Assembly: GCA_010672825.2 (NCBI GenBank)
Contig: JAAHFU020000002.1
Location: 1,996,001-2,060,000 of the forward strand
Source of the DNA: Leptolyngbya sp. SIO1E4
GTDB taxonomy: Bacteria; Cyanobacteriota; Cyanobacteriia; Phormidesmidales; Phormidesmidaceae
Length of the DNA stretch: 64,000 nt
Direction of reading: 5' to 3'
Positions 47,774 to 57,726 of the stretch are shown here, piece after piece (positions within the stretch are counted from its first letter, which is position 1; each line of letters starts with the position of its first letter). The position numbers and the translations under genes were made by a program. The notes under the pieces were generated by a model. It made no database searches. It worked only from the letters and a program-made list of their open reading frames with translations, and was not told the origin of the DNA.

Positions 47774-48121
47774 ATGTCCCTACTAAAGCACGCTTTTTCC
47801 TGCCTGTTGGTCGGTTCTCTAGCAACCGTTGGCGCTGCTTTCACTGCTGCAGAGGCGATCGCCCAAAGCTCAGACATTGATCCACTAGAAGGGCTGGGCA
47901 CCGATGATGATGGCGCCGACCTCTTTGGAGACGGCTCCAATCCTTTCGATCTCATCCATCGAGCTATCCTCGCGCCCTCAATCAGCTCCGAGGAATTTCA
48001 GCAGCAGCAACAGCGCGCCATTAGTGACGAAGCTGAGGCATTCCGCTTACGCCAGCAAGAAGCCCTCCGCCAGCAGCAGTCTGTAGACGCTGAGGGAGTC
48101 AACGAAGGCGATGCCCTCTAG
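47774..48121 (+). CDS. Exported hypothetical protein
   Basis: A signal peptide (KHAFSCLLVGSLATVGAAFT, cleavage near AIA-Q) is followed by an acidic, Asp/Gly-rich stretch (LEGLGTDDDGADLFGDGSNP) and a Gln/Glu-rich helix (EFQQQQQRAISDEAEAFRLR). I know of no family; short exported proteins of this type occur in many cyanobacteria. The ATG follows a GAGG at a fair distance. It lies 86 bases after the ABC permease gene on the same strand. Confidence 0.7.
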   Translation: MSLLKHAFSCLLVGSLATVGAAFTAAEAIAQSSDIDPLEGLGTDDDGADLFGDGSNPFDLIHRAILAPSISSEEFQQQQQRAISDEAEAFRLRQQEALRQQQSVDAEGVNEGDAL

Positions 48122-48454
48122 CCTGAGTTTTAGAGAGTCTTCTCAACCGTAGAACTGGATTTTCCGAGAAAGGGTGTCTCAAATGAAGGCATCCTTTTTA
48201 GTCGCTTAGTAAAGCACGAGCATGAGGTTTCAAGAATGGCCTCAGCCGACGAGAGAAAACTCAATTTCTTGTCATGTTGGCCTTAGCATCTGGATAACCC
48301 TCATGGCAAAATCAGTAGATATAGTAGTTGCCCGTCCGATCAGGACAAGACTGCAAGCCATTTTGATTCTGTGCTAAACCTCAGAGCGACACTTGGTGTC
48401 TTCATCAAAATGGTCAGCGCTATATATTGACCGCCAAAACGAGACATCTGTGCA
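48122..48454. other. valS upstream region
   Basis: No gene was seen in these 333 bases. They precede valS and could hold its promoter and leader. No T-box (which would be unusual in cyanobacteria) or other known leader was recognised. Confidence 0.5.
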
Positions 48455-51400
48455 ATGACGGCCGCGATTTCAACCCTCTCCAGCCAGTACGATCCTTCGA
48501 GTACTGAAGAAAAGTGGCAGCAAGTCTGGGAAGCCCGCCACATTTTTAAGGCTGACCCTAGCCACGCTGGAGAAGCATTTTGCGTCGTCATTCCGCCGCC
48601 CAACGTCACCGGCAGCCTGCACATGGGCCACGCCTTCGAAAATACTCTGATTGATACGCTCGTACGCTACCAGCGGATGCAGGGGCGTAACGCGCTGTGG
48701 TTGCCGGGCACAGATCATGCCAGCATTGCCGTGCAGACCATTCTGGAAAGGCAGATCAAGACGGAGGGGAAGACCCTTGAGGCGCTAGGACGGGAGCAAT
48801 TTTTAGACCGGGCCTGGCAGTGGAAAGAGGAATCAGGCGGCACCATTGTGGGCCAGTTGCGGAAGCTTGGGGTCTCTGTGGACTGGAGCCGTGAGCGCTT
48901 CACAATGGATGAGGGACTGTCCCACGCAGTGCTTACGGCCTTTAACCGCTTGTATGACGAGGGACTGATTTACCGGGGCAACTACATGGTGAACTGGTGC
49001 CCTGCCAGCCAGTCTGCGGTCTCTGATTTAGAGGTAGAACCCACGGAGGTTAATGGCCACCTCTGGCATTTTCGGTATCCCCTCACGGATGGGTCTGGCT
49101 ATTTAGAAGTCGCCACAACCCGACCTGAAACCATGCTGGGTGACACGGCAGTGGCGGTGAATCCTACGGACGATCGCTACCGCGACCTGGTGGGTAAAAC
49201 CCTGACTCTGCCTATTTTGGGGCGTGAAATTCCGATCATTGCCGATGAGTACGTCGATCAGGCATTTGGCACTGGCTGCGTCAAGGTTACCCCCGCCCAC
49301 GACCCCAATGACTTTGCGATGGGTCAGCGCCACACTTTGCCCATGATTACCGTCATGAACAAAGACGGCACAATGAACCCTCAAGCTGGGCCGTTTGAGG
49401 GGCTAGATCGCTTCGCAGCCCGCAAGGCCGTTGTGCAGCGGCTAGAAGCAGACGGCTTTTTAGTGAAGGTAGAAGACTATCAGCATACGGTCCCTTATAG
49501 CGATCGCGGCAAGGTGCCGGTTGAACCTTTGCTATCAACCCAGTGGTTTGTTCGAATTAAGCCCCTGGCCGATCAGGCGCTGGACGCGCTGGATAATCAC
49601 CAGTCTCCCCGCTTTGTGCCTCAGCGATGGACTAAGGTGTATCGAGACTGGCTCGTGAGCCTGCGAGATTGGTGTATCTCACGCCAGCTCTGGTGGGGGC
49701 ACCAGATTCCAGCCTGGTATGCGGTGAGTGAAACCGGGGGTGACATTACAGACAATACCCCCTTTGTGGTGGCCCTGAATGAGGCAGAGGCGCGGCAAAA
49801 GGCGATCGCTCAATTTGGCCCAGGCGTCGTTCTGAAGCAAGACCCTGATGTCCTCGACACCTGGTTTTCTTCAGGGCTGTGGCCATTTTCGACCATGGGC
49901 TGGCCCGATGAAACCACCCCAGACTTTCAGACCTACTACCCCACCACTACCCTGGTGACTGGGTTCGACATCATCTTTTTCTGGGTGGCCCGTATGACCA
50001 TGATGGCAGGGCACTTTACCAACACCATGCCCTTCGAGACGGTCTACATTCATGGCCTCGTGCGAGACGAAAACAACCAGAAAATGTCTAAGTCTAAGGG
50101 CAATGGCATCGACCCCCTGATTTTGATCAACAAATACGGCACCGATGCCCTCCGCTATACCCTGATTCGGGAAGTGGCGGGCGCGGGGCAAGACATTCGC
50201 CTGGAATACAATCGCAAAACCGATGAGTCTGTTTCGGTAGAAGCGTCTCGCAACTTTACGAATAAACTCTGGAATGCGGCGCGGTTCGTGATGCTCAACC
50301 TGGATGGGCAAACCCCGAGGCAACTAGGTCAGCCTGATACCGGAGCCCTGGAACTCGCCGATCGCTGGATTCTGTCTCGTTACAGCGGGGTGGTGCAGCG
50401 AGTCCATAGTTATATGGATAAATACGGGTTTGGAGAAGCCGCTAAGGAACTCTACGACTTTATTTGGGGTGACTTTTGTGACTGGTATATCGAGCTGGTC
50501 AAGGCACGCTTGCAAGGTAGCGGACAAGCCAAACAAGTAGCCCAGCAGACCCTCGCCCATGTGCTGGAGGGTATTCTGCGGCTGCTGCATCCCTTTATGC
50601 CCCACATTACCGAAGAGATTTGGCACACCTTAACCCAGGTGGGGGATGATCAGTCCCTGGCGCTGCAAACCTACCCTACAGCAGACCAAAACCTCATCAA
50701 CGCATCGTTAGAACAGGATTTTGACCTGCTGATTGGGACTATTCGCACCATTCGCAACCTGCGTGCTGAGGCTGGCATTAAGCCCAACGCGCGGATTGAA
50801 ACGATTCTGCAGTCCGAGAACTCCGCAGAGCGGCGCATCTTAACTGCGACCCAGACGTACATTCAAGCCTTGGCTAAAGTTGAAACCTTGACCATTGCTG
50901 GGGGCAGTACGGTTTCATCAGCCCCGCCTGCGGCTGCAGGAACAGCATCAGACTCAGTCAACTTTGAGGCTATCAAATCTGAAGTCACCGACTTCTGGGT
51001 TACGATGCGTCCCCTCTTAGAAGAACCCCTCATTTATTTGCAGCGTTTCTTTAGTGATGTTCGACGACCGGCGATTTCTCTGGCCATCTTAGCGACGTTG
51101 TTGGTGACTTTACGGGTTTTATCCGCTGTCACAGGGGCCCTTGAGAGTATTCCTTTCGTGGCTCCAATTTTCAAGCTGATTGGGGTGGGGTATACCATTT
51201 GGTTTGTTAGCCAGCACCTGCTCTATGTCGAAAAACGCCGCCAAACCTGGCAGCAGGTAGAGCGGTGGCGTCGTGAAATTCTAGGTAACCCGTGGCTACA
51301 GAGTTCGCCTCCAACTCCCCCGCGTGAGGTAGCTACCCCCGCGTTACGGAGTCAGGGAGCCTCTCCGCAGCCTGAGTCGCTGCAGCCCACTCAGTCACCC

Positions 51401-51670
51401 GCGGCTTCATCCAAGCTGTTTGCTGGGGTTGTGGGCACTGTGCAAGTGTTGATTCCGCTAACGGGTTTAGTGGATATCGAGGCGCTCAAGGCCAAACTGG
51501 TTAAGGATCTGAACAAAGTAGAGGGAGAAATCAAATCCCTCTCTGGGCGGTTGAATAATCCAGGGTTTGTGGAAAAGGCGCCAATGGAGGTTGTGGAGGG
51601 GGCTCGCGCCGCCCTGACAGAGGCCCAAACGCAGGCAGAAATTCTGAACTCTCGGTTGACCATGCTATAG
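48455..51670 (+). CDS. valS: Valyl-tRNA synthetase with CAAD membrane domain
   Basis: Class I signatures are HMGH (residues 56-59, in [12 protein letters not shown]) and KMSKSKG (from residue 543); editing and anticodon-binding domains are in the usual places. The protein is 1071 residues instead of about 900. The extra part, about 843-945, is a CAAD domain: a helix ([20 protein letters not shown]), two membrane helices ([20 protein letters not shown] and [20 protein letters not shown]) and a Trp-rich end, placed before a Pro-rich linker and the C-terminal coiled coil (about 1005-1070). CAAD occurs in some cyanobacterial aminoacyl-tRNA synthetases and anchors them to thylakoid membranes. The gene is monocistronic. 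Confidence 0.98.
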   Translation: MTAAISTLSSQYDPSSTEEKWQQVWEARHIFKADPSHAGEAFCVVIPPPNVTGSLHMGHAFENTLIDTLVRYQRMQGRNALWLPGTDHASIAVQTILERQIKTEGKTLEALGREQFLDRAWQWKEESGGTIVGQLRKLGVSVDWSRERFTMDEGLSHAVLTAFNRLYDEGLIYRGNYMVNWCPASQSAVSDLEVEPTEVNGHLWHFRYPLTDGSGYLEVATTRPETMLGDTAVAVNPTDDRYRDLVGKTLTLPILGREIPIIADEYVDQAFGTGCVKVTPAHDPNDFAMGQRHTLPMITVMNKDGTMNPQAGPFEGLDRFAARKAVVQRLEADGFLVKVEDYQHTVPYSDRGKVPVEPLLSTQWFVRIKPLADQALDALDNHQSPRFVPQRWTKVYRDWLVSLRDWCISRQLWWGHQIPAWYAVSETGGDITDNTPFVVALNEAEARQKAIAQFGPGVVLKQDPDVLDTWFSSGLWPFSTMGWPDETTPDFQTYYPTTTLVTGFDIIFFWVARMTMMAGHFTNTMPFETVYIHGLVRDENNQKMSKSKGNGIDPLILINKYGTDALRYTLIREVAGAGQDIRLEYNRKTDESVSVEASRNFTNKLWNAARFVMLNLDGQTPRQLGQPDTGALELADRWILSRYSGVVQRVHSYMDKYGFGEAAKELYDFIWGDFCDWYIELVKARLQGSGQAKQVAQQTLAHVLEGILRLLHPFMPHITEEIWHTLTQVGDDQSLALQTYPTADQNLINASLEQDFDLLIGTIRTIRNLRAEAGIKPNARIETILQSENSAERRILTATQTYIQALAKVETLTIAGGSTVSSAPPAAAGTASDSVNFEAIKSEVTDFWVTMRPLLEEPLIYLQRFFSDVRRPAISLAILATLLVTLRVLSAVTGALESIPFVAPIFKLIGVGYTIWFVSQHLLYVEKRRQTWQQVERWRREILGNPWLQSSPPTPPREVATPALRSQGASPQPESLQPTQSPAASSKLFAGVVGTVQVLIPLTGLVDIEALKAKLVKDLNKVEGEIKSLSGRLNNPGFVEKAPMEVVEGARAALTEAQTQAEILNSRLTML

Positions 51671-51789
51671 CAACCAGTGAATCCGTAATGATACGTGCTT
51701 GCCAGCTTGGGAAAACTGAGGTCAGTCATGGCTTTGTTCGGGAGTCAGCACAGGTTATCCCCCGCCGTTCATCGTAATGAGAGGAAATC

Positions 51790-51915
51790 ATGCCGGAATC
51801 TCTGCGATTAGGTTTTAACCGCATTCTTGTTTGTGCGAGAGGGGACAACCCTGTGAAGGGTGGCCAAACAGCCTACAGAGGTCGATCGCACCCGACAGAA
51901 CCAAACTCAGAATGA
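51790..51915 (+). CDS. Possible 41-residue protein
   Basis: A short frame starting MPESLRLGFNRILVCARGDN has a good ribosome site (GAGAGGAAATC before the ATG) in the otherwise empty 343-base gap between valS and the glycosyltransferase gene. The product is basic, with one Cys, and has no recognised family. It could equally be chance. Confidence 0.3.
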   Translation: MPESLRLGFNRILVCARGDNPVKGGQTAYRGRSHPTEPNSE

Positions 51916-52013
51916 CAGAGACAGTTGGGGCATTCTGGCTTAAGCCTAAAACTGCCCTGGGGTTTGCGCAGGTACGTGCTCTACACAGCAATGCTTAAAC
52001 AGGCACCAAAGCA

Positions 52014-52949
52014 ATGAAATTCAGTCTTGTTATTACCACGTATAACCGGCTTGACTTACTGAAGCGGGCGATCGCTTCTGCTCTTCAGCAAACCCTCCCC
52101 TGCGAGATCATCGTGGTCGATAATGCCTCTACCGATGGCACGCAGGACTATGTCAAAAGCCTAGGCGATCGCGTCCTTTACCATCGCAACCCCACCAATA
52201 CGAAACATGCTGGGGCTGTGAACGCTGGGGTCCAAATCGCCAGCGGTGACTGGGTCAAATTCATTGATGACGATGATTATCTGGCCGATAACTGTCTAGA
52301 AGTCATGGCGGCGGCGATCGAGCGTCATCCCCAAGCGGTGATCTGTTCTTGTCAGGCCATTCAAGTCGACACCGACGGTCAGGAGATCAGCCGTACACCT
52401 AAAACAGGTCCTGGTGACGTTTTTTTCATTCCTCAAGCAGCCATTCACTACGGCATGCTTTTAGAACAAGTGCCCTTTGGTACCCCCATCCAGGTAGCGG
52501 TTCAGCGAGAGCCTTTTCTAAAAGCTGGAGGGTGGGATCTCTCGATGACCAGCTGTGTTGAAATCGACGCCTGGATTCGCATCGCCGAGTACGGTGATGC
52601 GTTGTTTATTAATCAGTGCCTTGCCTATCGCACCGTTTGGACGGGGGGATACGACCAGCACATTGACCTGACCCGGCGCAAAGCAGTCAACTTTTCCATT
52701 AAGGAACGGATTTATCAACGCATTGACTCCCAGTATCGCGATCAGGTGCCGCCCCTCACGACCATCAACAGCTATCTCAATCTGCATTGGGGGCTTGTTG
52801 CTCTCAAACAGCGCCAATGGAGTGCAGGCGCGTCGTTTTGCTTCCCTGCCGCCTTCTCGCCCCAGGCCTGGAGACTGCTCAGGCAGGCACGTGCCCTGCG
52901 CGGCCAGCTTTCCGAACCTGCCTTGATTCCTAAGGTCCCGGTCACCTAA
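52014..52949 (+). CDS. Family 2 glycosyltransferase
   Basis: The GT-A fold start SLVITTYNRLDLLKRAIASA and IIVVDNASTDGTQDYVKSL, with the DxD-like metal site in VKFIDDDDYLADNCLE, identify a GT2 enzyme. The C-terminal 100 residues (RRKAVNFSIKERIYQRIDSQ and after) are less conserved. Such enzymes transfer an activated sugar onto polysaccharide, lipid or protein acceptors; the sugar is not predictable. There is no polysaccharide gene cluster around it. The start at 52014 gives a normal N-terminus. Confidence 0.92.
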   Translation: MKFSLVITTYNRLDLLKRAIASALQQTLPCEIIVVDNASTDGTQDYVKSLGDRVLYHRNPTNTKHAGAVNAGVQIASGDWVKFIDDDDYLADNCLEVMAAAIERHPQAVICSCQAIQVDTDGQEISRTPKTGPGDVFFIPQAAIHYGMLLEQVPFGTPIQVAVQREPFLKAGGWDLSMTSCVEIDAWIRIAEYGDALFINQCLAYRTVWTGGYDQHIDLTRRKAVNFSIKERIYQRIDSQYRDQVPPLTTINSYLNLHWGLVALKQRQWSAGASFCFPAAFSPQAWRLLRQARALRGQLSEPALIPKVPVT

Positions 52950-52956
52950 GCAAACT

Positions 52957-52993
52957 TTGCCTTCGTCCTTCTGCCTTCATCCTTTTGCCTTTT
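52957..52993 (+). repeat. Degenerate CTTCTGCC/CCTTTTGCC short repeat
   Basis: The run TTGCCTTCGTCCTTCTGCCT continues with TCATCCTTTTGCCTTTTG. It resembles 33323-33360 and covers the 3' end of the TAXI gene, whose last codons are built from it on the minus strand. Confidence 0.55.
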
Positions 52994-54293
52994 GATTGAC
53001 CTTTTCATGGGGCGTGCTGTCCTTGCGCAACATCGCTTCCTGATAGTGCAGGCTATTCATGGCAATTTTCCACGGGAAACTGAAAGACTCAAAGGAATCC
53101 GATGAAATGCGATCGTTATCTAGATCAGACACCACATCTTTGAGAATGGTAAATAGCTTTTGCCGTAATACCTTGAGCGCTTTCAGGTCGGCAGTTTGAT
53201 TAATCTGCTCAATTAGATCCAACAGTTCCAGGTTATAGAGGTCTGCTCGGTTCTTTTGACGCCCGATGAGCCACAGACGAAATTGCCACAGACCAGAGGC
53301 CATTAAGACACTAATAGACAGTAAAAGGCCGATGGGTTCGGCATACTCGACAATAAATTCAGGCTCATCGCGGTCATAAAATGCCTGCGCTCCTGGATGC
53401 AGGGGTAATCCCAAGTCACTTCCAGATTCTGGTAAGCGAATTAATGCCGCTCGGGGGTACCGGCTGACTAGCTCATTGCGATTGGTGTACAAAGTACTGG
53501 CTAAGGTCTTGATGACTTCATCGGGCAGACCTTCGTGGGCAACTAACAAGGCATTAACGCCAACAACGGGCAAATCCTGGCGAGGGAGCGGTTGTCCGCC
53601 ATCGTAGGTGCCCTTTGGGATCGCTTGAGCTTCTAAATAGGGTAACGACAGGCGTAGAGCATCGACTTGGTCAATAGGCAGGAGTTCAATTGCTTCGTTT
53701 TGAAGTACTGCTTTAATCGAGGGGTTGCCTAGGGTAATTACCCGAAACAGCGCATCGACCTCCCCTGCCAACAGGGCTTGATGGGCTGCTTCAGGGGGTA
53801 AAGGGAGGGGTGAAAAGTCCTCGGGTTGTAGGCCGTAATGGTTACTTAAAGGCCAGAAAAGTGCGTAAGATCCGCTACCCTCTGGCATGAGTGCCACCCG
53901 CTTATTTCTGAGATCGGCCACTGTCTGAATGGTGGCGTCTTTTCTGACCAAAAGGTGAAACATTTCGGGGAAGAGGCGTGCCACGGCACGAACCGGATGC
54001 TCAACGGGGGTATCGCTTTGAACCAGAGCCAGTTGAGCCTCATCCTCACCCAAAAGCGTCATGTTTTCCGCTGACCCATTGGTTTCCATCACCTCAATCT
54101 GAATATTGGGATGATTTTGAGTAACCACCTCGGCAAAAGCCTGACTGAATGCATAATATTCCCCTGTTCTTCCACCTGAGGCTAAGACCAGTTTGTAGAC
54201 TTGATGGCGTTCTTGCCAGGCTTTGAGCCCAAAGCCTAAAGCCCCCAACACACTCAGCACCACAATTACAACGGTGAAGCGACCGCTTATCAT
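52977..54293 (-). CDS. TAXI family substrate-binding protein, membrane-anchored at both ends
   Basis: The central part matches TAXI-type TRAP transporter binding proteins: YKLVLASGGRTGEYYAFSQA, IEVMETNGSAENMTLLGEDE, LALVQSDTP and RVALMPEGSGSYALF. An uncleaved-looking N-terminal helix (VVIVVLSVLGALGFGL) and a second helix near residue 330 (EPIGLLLSISVLMASGLWQF) leave a C-terminal cytoplasmic tail of about 100 residues with helical heptads. No TRAP permease gene (fused DctQM type) lies nearby. Inference: a sensory or orphan binding protein and not a classical transporter subunit. Its last codons come from a short intergenic repeat. Confidence 0.87.
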   Translation of the reverse strand: MISGRFTVVIVVLSVLGALGFGLKAWQERHQVYKLVLASGGRTGEYYAFSQAFAEVVTQNHPNIQIEVMETNGSAENMTLLGEDEAQLALVQSDTPVEHPVRAVARLFPEMFHLLVRKDATIQTVADLRNKRVALMPEGSGSYALFWPLSNHYGLQPEDFSPLPLPPEAAHQALLAGEVDALFRVITLGNPSIKAVLQNEAIELLPIDQVDALRLSLPYLEAQAIPKGTYDGGQPLPRQDLPVVGVNALLVAHEGLPDEVIKTLASTLYTNRNELVSRYPRAALIRLPESGSDLGLPLHPGAQAFYDRDEPEFIVEYAEPIGLLLSISVLMASGLWQFRLWLIGRQKNRADLYNLELLDLIEQINQTADLKALKVLRQKLFTILKDVVSDLDNDRISSDSFESFSFPWKIAMNSLHYQEAMLRKDSTPHEKVNQKAKG

Positions 54294-54470
54294 GGCTATG
54301 GCGCTTCCCAGTTTGGTGAGGTGTGCATTGATGGGGCCCTCATTTGTCTGATGGTGCGCTGGTAGGGAGGTTGCGGATAAAAGTTACCGAATGCAGGCGG
54401 AGGAGCCCGCCCCACGATCGCAGCGATCGCCCGATGGGTTTACCCTGCGACTCGGGTCTACTTGAGTACT

Positions 54471-54782
54471 TTAAGCCTCTGTTAATAGGGCTTGTAGGCG
54501 ACTGCGGAATTCCCCTTTAGGGTGACCTCCTTTCACTTCGCCTAAAATCTGGAACTCTCCTTCGGGCTCTTCACAGATGAGATAAGTCGGCCATCCCATT
54601 TCTGATTTATCGGGATATTGGGCCAGCAAAATCTTGCGATACTTGCGATAGGTGGCGGTATCCTGCATTTTGATATCGACAAAGTCGAGCCCCAGCTCTT
54701 GGGCGACTTTCTGGTCATAAAAAGACATTTTGTGGCAAATACCGCAGTCTTCGGAAGAAAATTTCAGAACCGTTCGAACCAT
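54471..54782 (-). CDS. Thioredoxin-like protein with CGIC active site
   Basis: The 103-residue product has the thioredoxin fold start KFSSEDCGICHKMSFYDQKV with a CxxC pair, and a cis-proline region MGWPTYLICEEPEGEFQILG. The sequence deviates from classical WCGPC thioredoxins, and the spacing YRKYRKILLAQYPDKSEM is a helical insertion seen in small cyanobacterial thioredoxin family proteins. Its role is probably disulfide or redox exchange in the cytosol. The gene is monocistronic. Confidence 0.87.
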   Translation of the reverse strand: MVRTVLKFSSEDCGICHKMSFYDQKVAQELGLDFVDIKMQDTATYRKYRKILLAQYPDKSEMGWPTYLICEEPEGEFQILGEVKGGHPKGEFRSRLQALLTEA

Positions 54783-54989
54783 TTCGATTAAGGGGGAGTA
54801 ACGAGACGATGACTGTTGCCTCCATCCTATGATGAATAGGGCCTGTTAGTGTAACGTCACGCCAAGGCAAGAGGGAGTGCTCCGACTCCCTTTAGGGACA
54901 GAGCGGTATAGGGTGCAAGCGCTGTTCTGTGAAGCAGAGAATCGGCAAAAGCGATCGCCCCGTCAACCCAAAATTACTCAGTACTGAGC

Positions 54990-55883
54990 ATGGTCACTTC
55001 ACCTCCAAAGCCGCTTCTAAAACAACTGTGGGAATTTATCCGGCGGCCCACCTTTCCGGCCCTCAGTGTTCAACCGCTGCGTCAAACTTGCAGCGAACTC
55101 AACCAGCTTTTCTGGCTGAGTCTGGCGGTTCGATTTCTGCTATCGATTCCTTTAATATGGGCTACCACTCAAGCAGGCCTAGATAATCAACTGCCCACCT
55201 TGTTTGAAGGGGTCTCGGTTCTATGGGTTTTGACCCTGGGGGCTGTGCTCATTCCTTTTTTTGAGGAAGTCTTGTTTCGATTGTTCCTCAGACCGTCTCC
55301 CCTCAATCTGGTCGGCACCTTGCTGCCGGTGCTCTATCTTTTGGGGATACCGCTTGTGACTGTGATGCCAGGGTCGATACTGGCGAGGGCATGGTTACTC
55401 CTAACGCTGATAGTCGGTGCTGTTCTCTATCTAATCGTCAAAAAATACTACAGCGTGTGGCGTGTAGAGCAATTTTATTCCAGGCGAATGGCGCCTCTAT
55501 ACTACGGGTCGTCTATCCTTTTTGGGTTTGTCCATGTCTTTAACTTTGCGGGTATCGAGCGCTACTTTTACTTAAGCCCACTCATCATGTTGCCCTATGC
55601 AATTTTTGGTTTGCTGTTAGGCTACGTCAGAATCAAACATGGGTTTCAGTGGGCAGTCGTCCTCCATGCCGTTAACAATGCCTATGCGTTTCTCCCGTTA
55701 GTCATGATGTATGGGCTGACAGGCACGGTAGAAGCCGAAACTCTAACGAGGCAAGACCCGCAGCCTGCAGCCGTGGTTGCGGGTCTAATGATTGTCGTTT
55801 GGGCAATCGGGTCTCTCTGGATGATGTTTTCAACCTGTCGGCACTTGTTTCGAGAGGTGAGGCGTTATCGCCCAGACGTCTAG
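54990..55883 (+). CDS. CPBP family intramembrane metalloprotease
   Basis: The product has about eight membrane helices and the CPBP (Abi/CAAX protease) motifs: FFEEVLFRLFLRP (EExxxR), FGFVHVFNF (FxxxH) and VLHAVNNAYAF (HxxxN). The family includes eukaryotic Rce1 and bacterial proteins for bacteriocin immunity or membrane protein processing; in cyanobacteria most are uncharacterised. The frame has a plausible start at the ATG at 54990. It is convergent with hcp, 44 bases away. Confidence 0.92.
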   Translation: MVTSPPKPLLKQLWEFIRRPTFPALSVQPLRQTCSELNQLFWLSLAVRFLLSIPLIWATTQAGLDNQLPTLFEGVSVLWVLTLGAVLIPFFEEVLFRLFLRPSPLNLVGTLLPVLYLLGIPLVTVMPGSILARAWLLLTLIVGAVLYLIVKKYYSVWRVEQFYSRRMAPLYYGSSILFGFVHVFNFAGIERYFYLSPLIMLPYAIFGLLLGYVRIKHGFQWAVVLHAVNNAYAFLPLVMMYGLTGTVEAETLTRQDPQPAAVVAGLMIVVWAIGSLWMMFSTCRHLFREVRRYRPDV

Positions 55884-55927
55884 CAACACCGCCGATAGAA
55901 CAACCAACTGCCTTTTGACCTAACACC

Positions 55928-57577
55928 TTAGGCCAGGCAAGCGGCTAGATCCTGCTCAGGGGTAGTAATCGGCTGTAGATGGTAGGTTTCAGACAAAAGC
56001 TTAAACACATTTTGGGAAATAAATGCCGGTAGTGTTGGCCCCAGCCGAATATCTTTAATGCCCAGGTGCAGCAAGGTTAGTAATATGGCCACGGCCTTTT
56101 GCTCATACCACGACAAAATCATCGATAGAGGGAGTTCATTAACATCCATCTCAAAGGCATTGGCCAGGGCGATCGCAATTTGAATAGCAGAGTATGCGTC
56201 ATTGCATTGCCCCACATCCATCAGGCGCGGTAAGCCTGCAATTTCGCCAAGGTTGCGATCAAAGAAACGGAATTTGCCGCAAGCTAAGGTCAATACCACA
56301 CAGTCATCAGGAACCTTTTCCACAAACTCGGTGTAGTAAGTGCGTCCGGGCTTGGCACCATCACAGCCACCGACCAGGAAGAAGTGCCGAATTTTACCTT
56401 GTTTGACAGCCTCGATAATCGTGTCGGCGACACTTAATACGGCGTTATGGGCAAAGCCTACTGTCACAGATTTAGGCGTGGCGTCCTCGATAAAACCCGG
56501 GAGTGACAAGGCTTTTTCAATGACCGGAGTAAAGTTAGAAATCCCATTTTCCCCCGCTGGTAAATGAGCGAGATGGGGATAATCGACTGGCCCAAGACTG
56601 AACAGCTTGTCGCTGTAGTGGTCATGGGGGGGCATTAAACAATTGGTTGTCACCACGATCGCGCCGGGAAACTTAGCAAATTCCTTAGTTTGGTTTTGCC
56701 AAGCAGTGCCGTAATGGCCGTAAAGATGGGAGTAGGTCTGCTTAAGCTGAGGGTAACCGTGGGCAGGAAGCAGTTCCCCATGGGTGTAGACTGTGATGCC
56801 CGTTCCTGCTGTCTGCTGCAGGAGGGCCTCTAACTGTTGGATATCGTGGCCAGACACCAAGATTGCCTTGCCCAGTTTAGGATTGAGCGGCACCGCCGTC
56901 GGAATGGGATGACCATAGACTTGGGTATGACCCGTATCTAAAAGCTCCATCGCACGCAGATTAATCTTGCCGACCTCTAAGGCCAAGTTGACCCAGTCAT
57001 TAAGGCTTAAGTCGTGATCATTCAAGGCCGCCAGAGCACGATAAATAAAGTGATAGACCTGCGCATCTTCTTGCCCAACTTCATAGGCATGAAAGGTGTA
57101 AGAGGCGACCCCTTTAAGACCGTAAAGCACCGTGAGCTTGAGGGAAAAAATATCAACGGCGTCTTTACCCACTTGGCTAATAAATTTTAGGGCGACCTCT
57201 TCTCCTTGCGCTACCAAGCTCTCCTCAAAATCAGGCACAAATTCTGAGATGGCAGGCCAGGGATGTGAGGATTCGTTGGTTGGAAGCTGAGCTTTTAGGG
57301 TTTCACGATGGGCGATCGCGCGCCGGATATAGTCAGTAAACCGACTCGGATTGAAATTTACATTCGTCATCGTGGCAAATAAAGCTTCACAGGTAAAGAT
57401 GTCTGCTGCATGGGTATCAATGCCCTGTTCTTTAGCTTGAAAGGCAACAGGAGCTAACCCTCGTAAACAATGAACCAGCAAATCTTGCACTGCATTAACT
57501 TGGGGGCTTTTACCGCAAGCACCAAATTGATGGCATCCGTCGCCGCTGGCAGTTTGTTCGCACTGTTCGCAAAACAT
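55928..57577 (-). CDS. hcp: Hydroxylamine reductase / hybrid cluster protein
   Basis: The N-terminal cluster site MFCEQCEQTASGDGCHQFGA (Cys3, Cys6, Cys15 and a Cys at 21) and the hybrid-cluster ligands in VTTNCLMPPHDHY, VGGCDGAKPGRTYY and DVGQCNDAYSAI are all present. Hcp reduces hydroxylamine and nitric oxide and is made under anaerobic or nitrosative stress. At 549 residues it is of the usual length. The gene is divergent from a Crp/Fnr-type regulator with a perfect FNR/DNR-type palindrome in between (57636-57649). Confidence 0.98.
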   Translation of the reverse strand: MFCEQCEQTASGDGCHQFGACGKSPQVNAVQDLLVHCLRGLAPVAFQAKEQGIDTHAADIFTCEALFATMTNVNFNPSRFTDYIRRAIAHRETLKAQLPTNESSHPWPAISEFVPDFEESLVAQGEEVALKFISQVGKDAVDIFSLKLTVLYGLKGVASYTFHAYEVGQEDAQVYHFIYRALAALNDHDLSLNDWVNLALEVGKINLRAMELLDTGHTQVYGHPIPTAVPLNPKLGKAILVSGHDIQQLEALLQQTAGTGITVYTHGELLPAHGYPQLKQTYSHLYGHYGTAWQNQTKEFAKFPGAIVVTTNCLMPPHDHYSDKLFSLGPVDYPHLAHLPAGENGISNFTPVIEKALSLPGFIEDATPKSVTVGFAHNAVLSVADTIIEAVKQGKIRHFFLVGGCDGAKPGRTYYTEFVEKVPDDCVVLTLACGKFRFFDRNLGEIAGLPRLMDVGQCNDAYSAIQIAIALANAFEMDVNELPLSMILSWYEQKAVAILLTLLHLGIKDIRLGPTLPAFISQNVFKLLSETYHLQPITTPEQDLAACLA

Positions 57578-57635
57578 AGATGAGTTTTCCCTTCGCTATC
57601 TGGAATTACCTTACGCAAAGGGTCAGGATAAAACC

Positions 57636-57649
57636 TTGACTTAAGTCAA
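57636..57649. promoter_or_regulatory. FNR/DNR-type palindrome between hcp and its regulator
   Basis: TTGACTTAAGTCAA is a perfect inverted repeat of the TTGAC-N4-GTCAA type bound by Crp/Fnr-family proteins, such as FNR and DNR (consensus TTGAT-N4-ATCAA). It lies 59 bases before the hcp ATG and 78 bases before that of the regulator gene, in the shared promoter region. Confidence 0.85.
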
Positions 57650-57726
57650 ACATCCGAAAGTCAAATATTCAGTCAGGGAATCGACGGTCTATTTCCAGGT
57701 TTTAATAGGATGCATTAGCTTTATCA

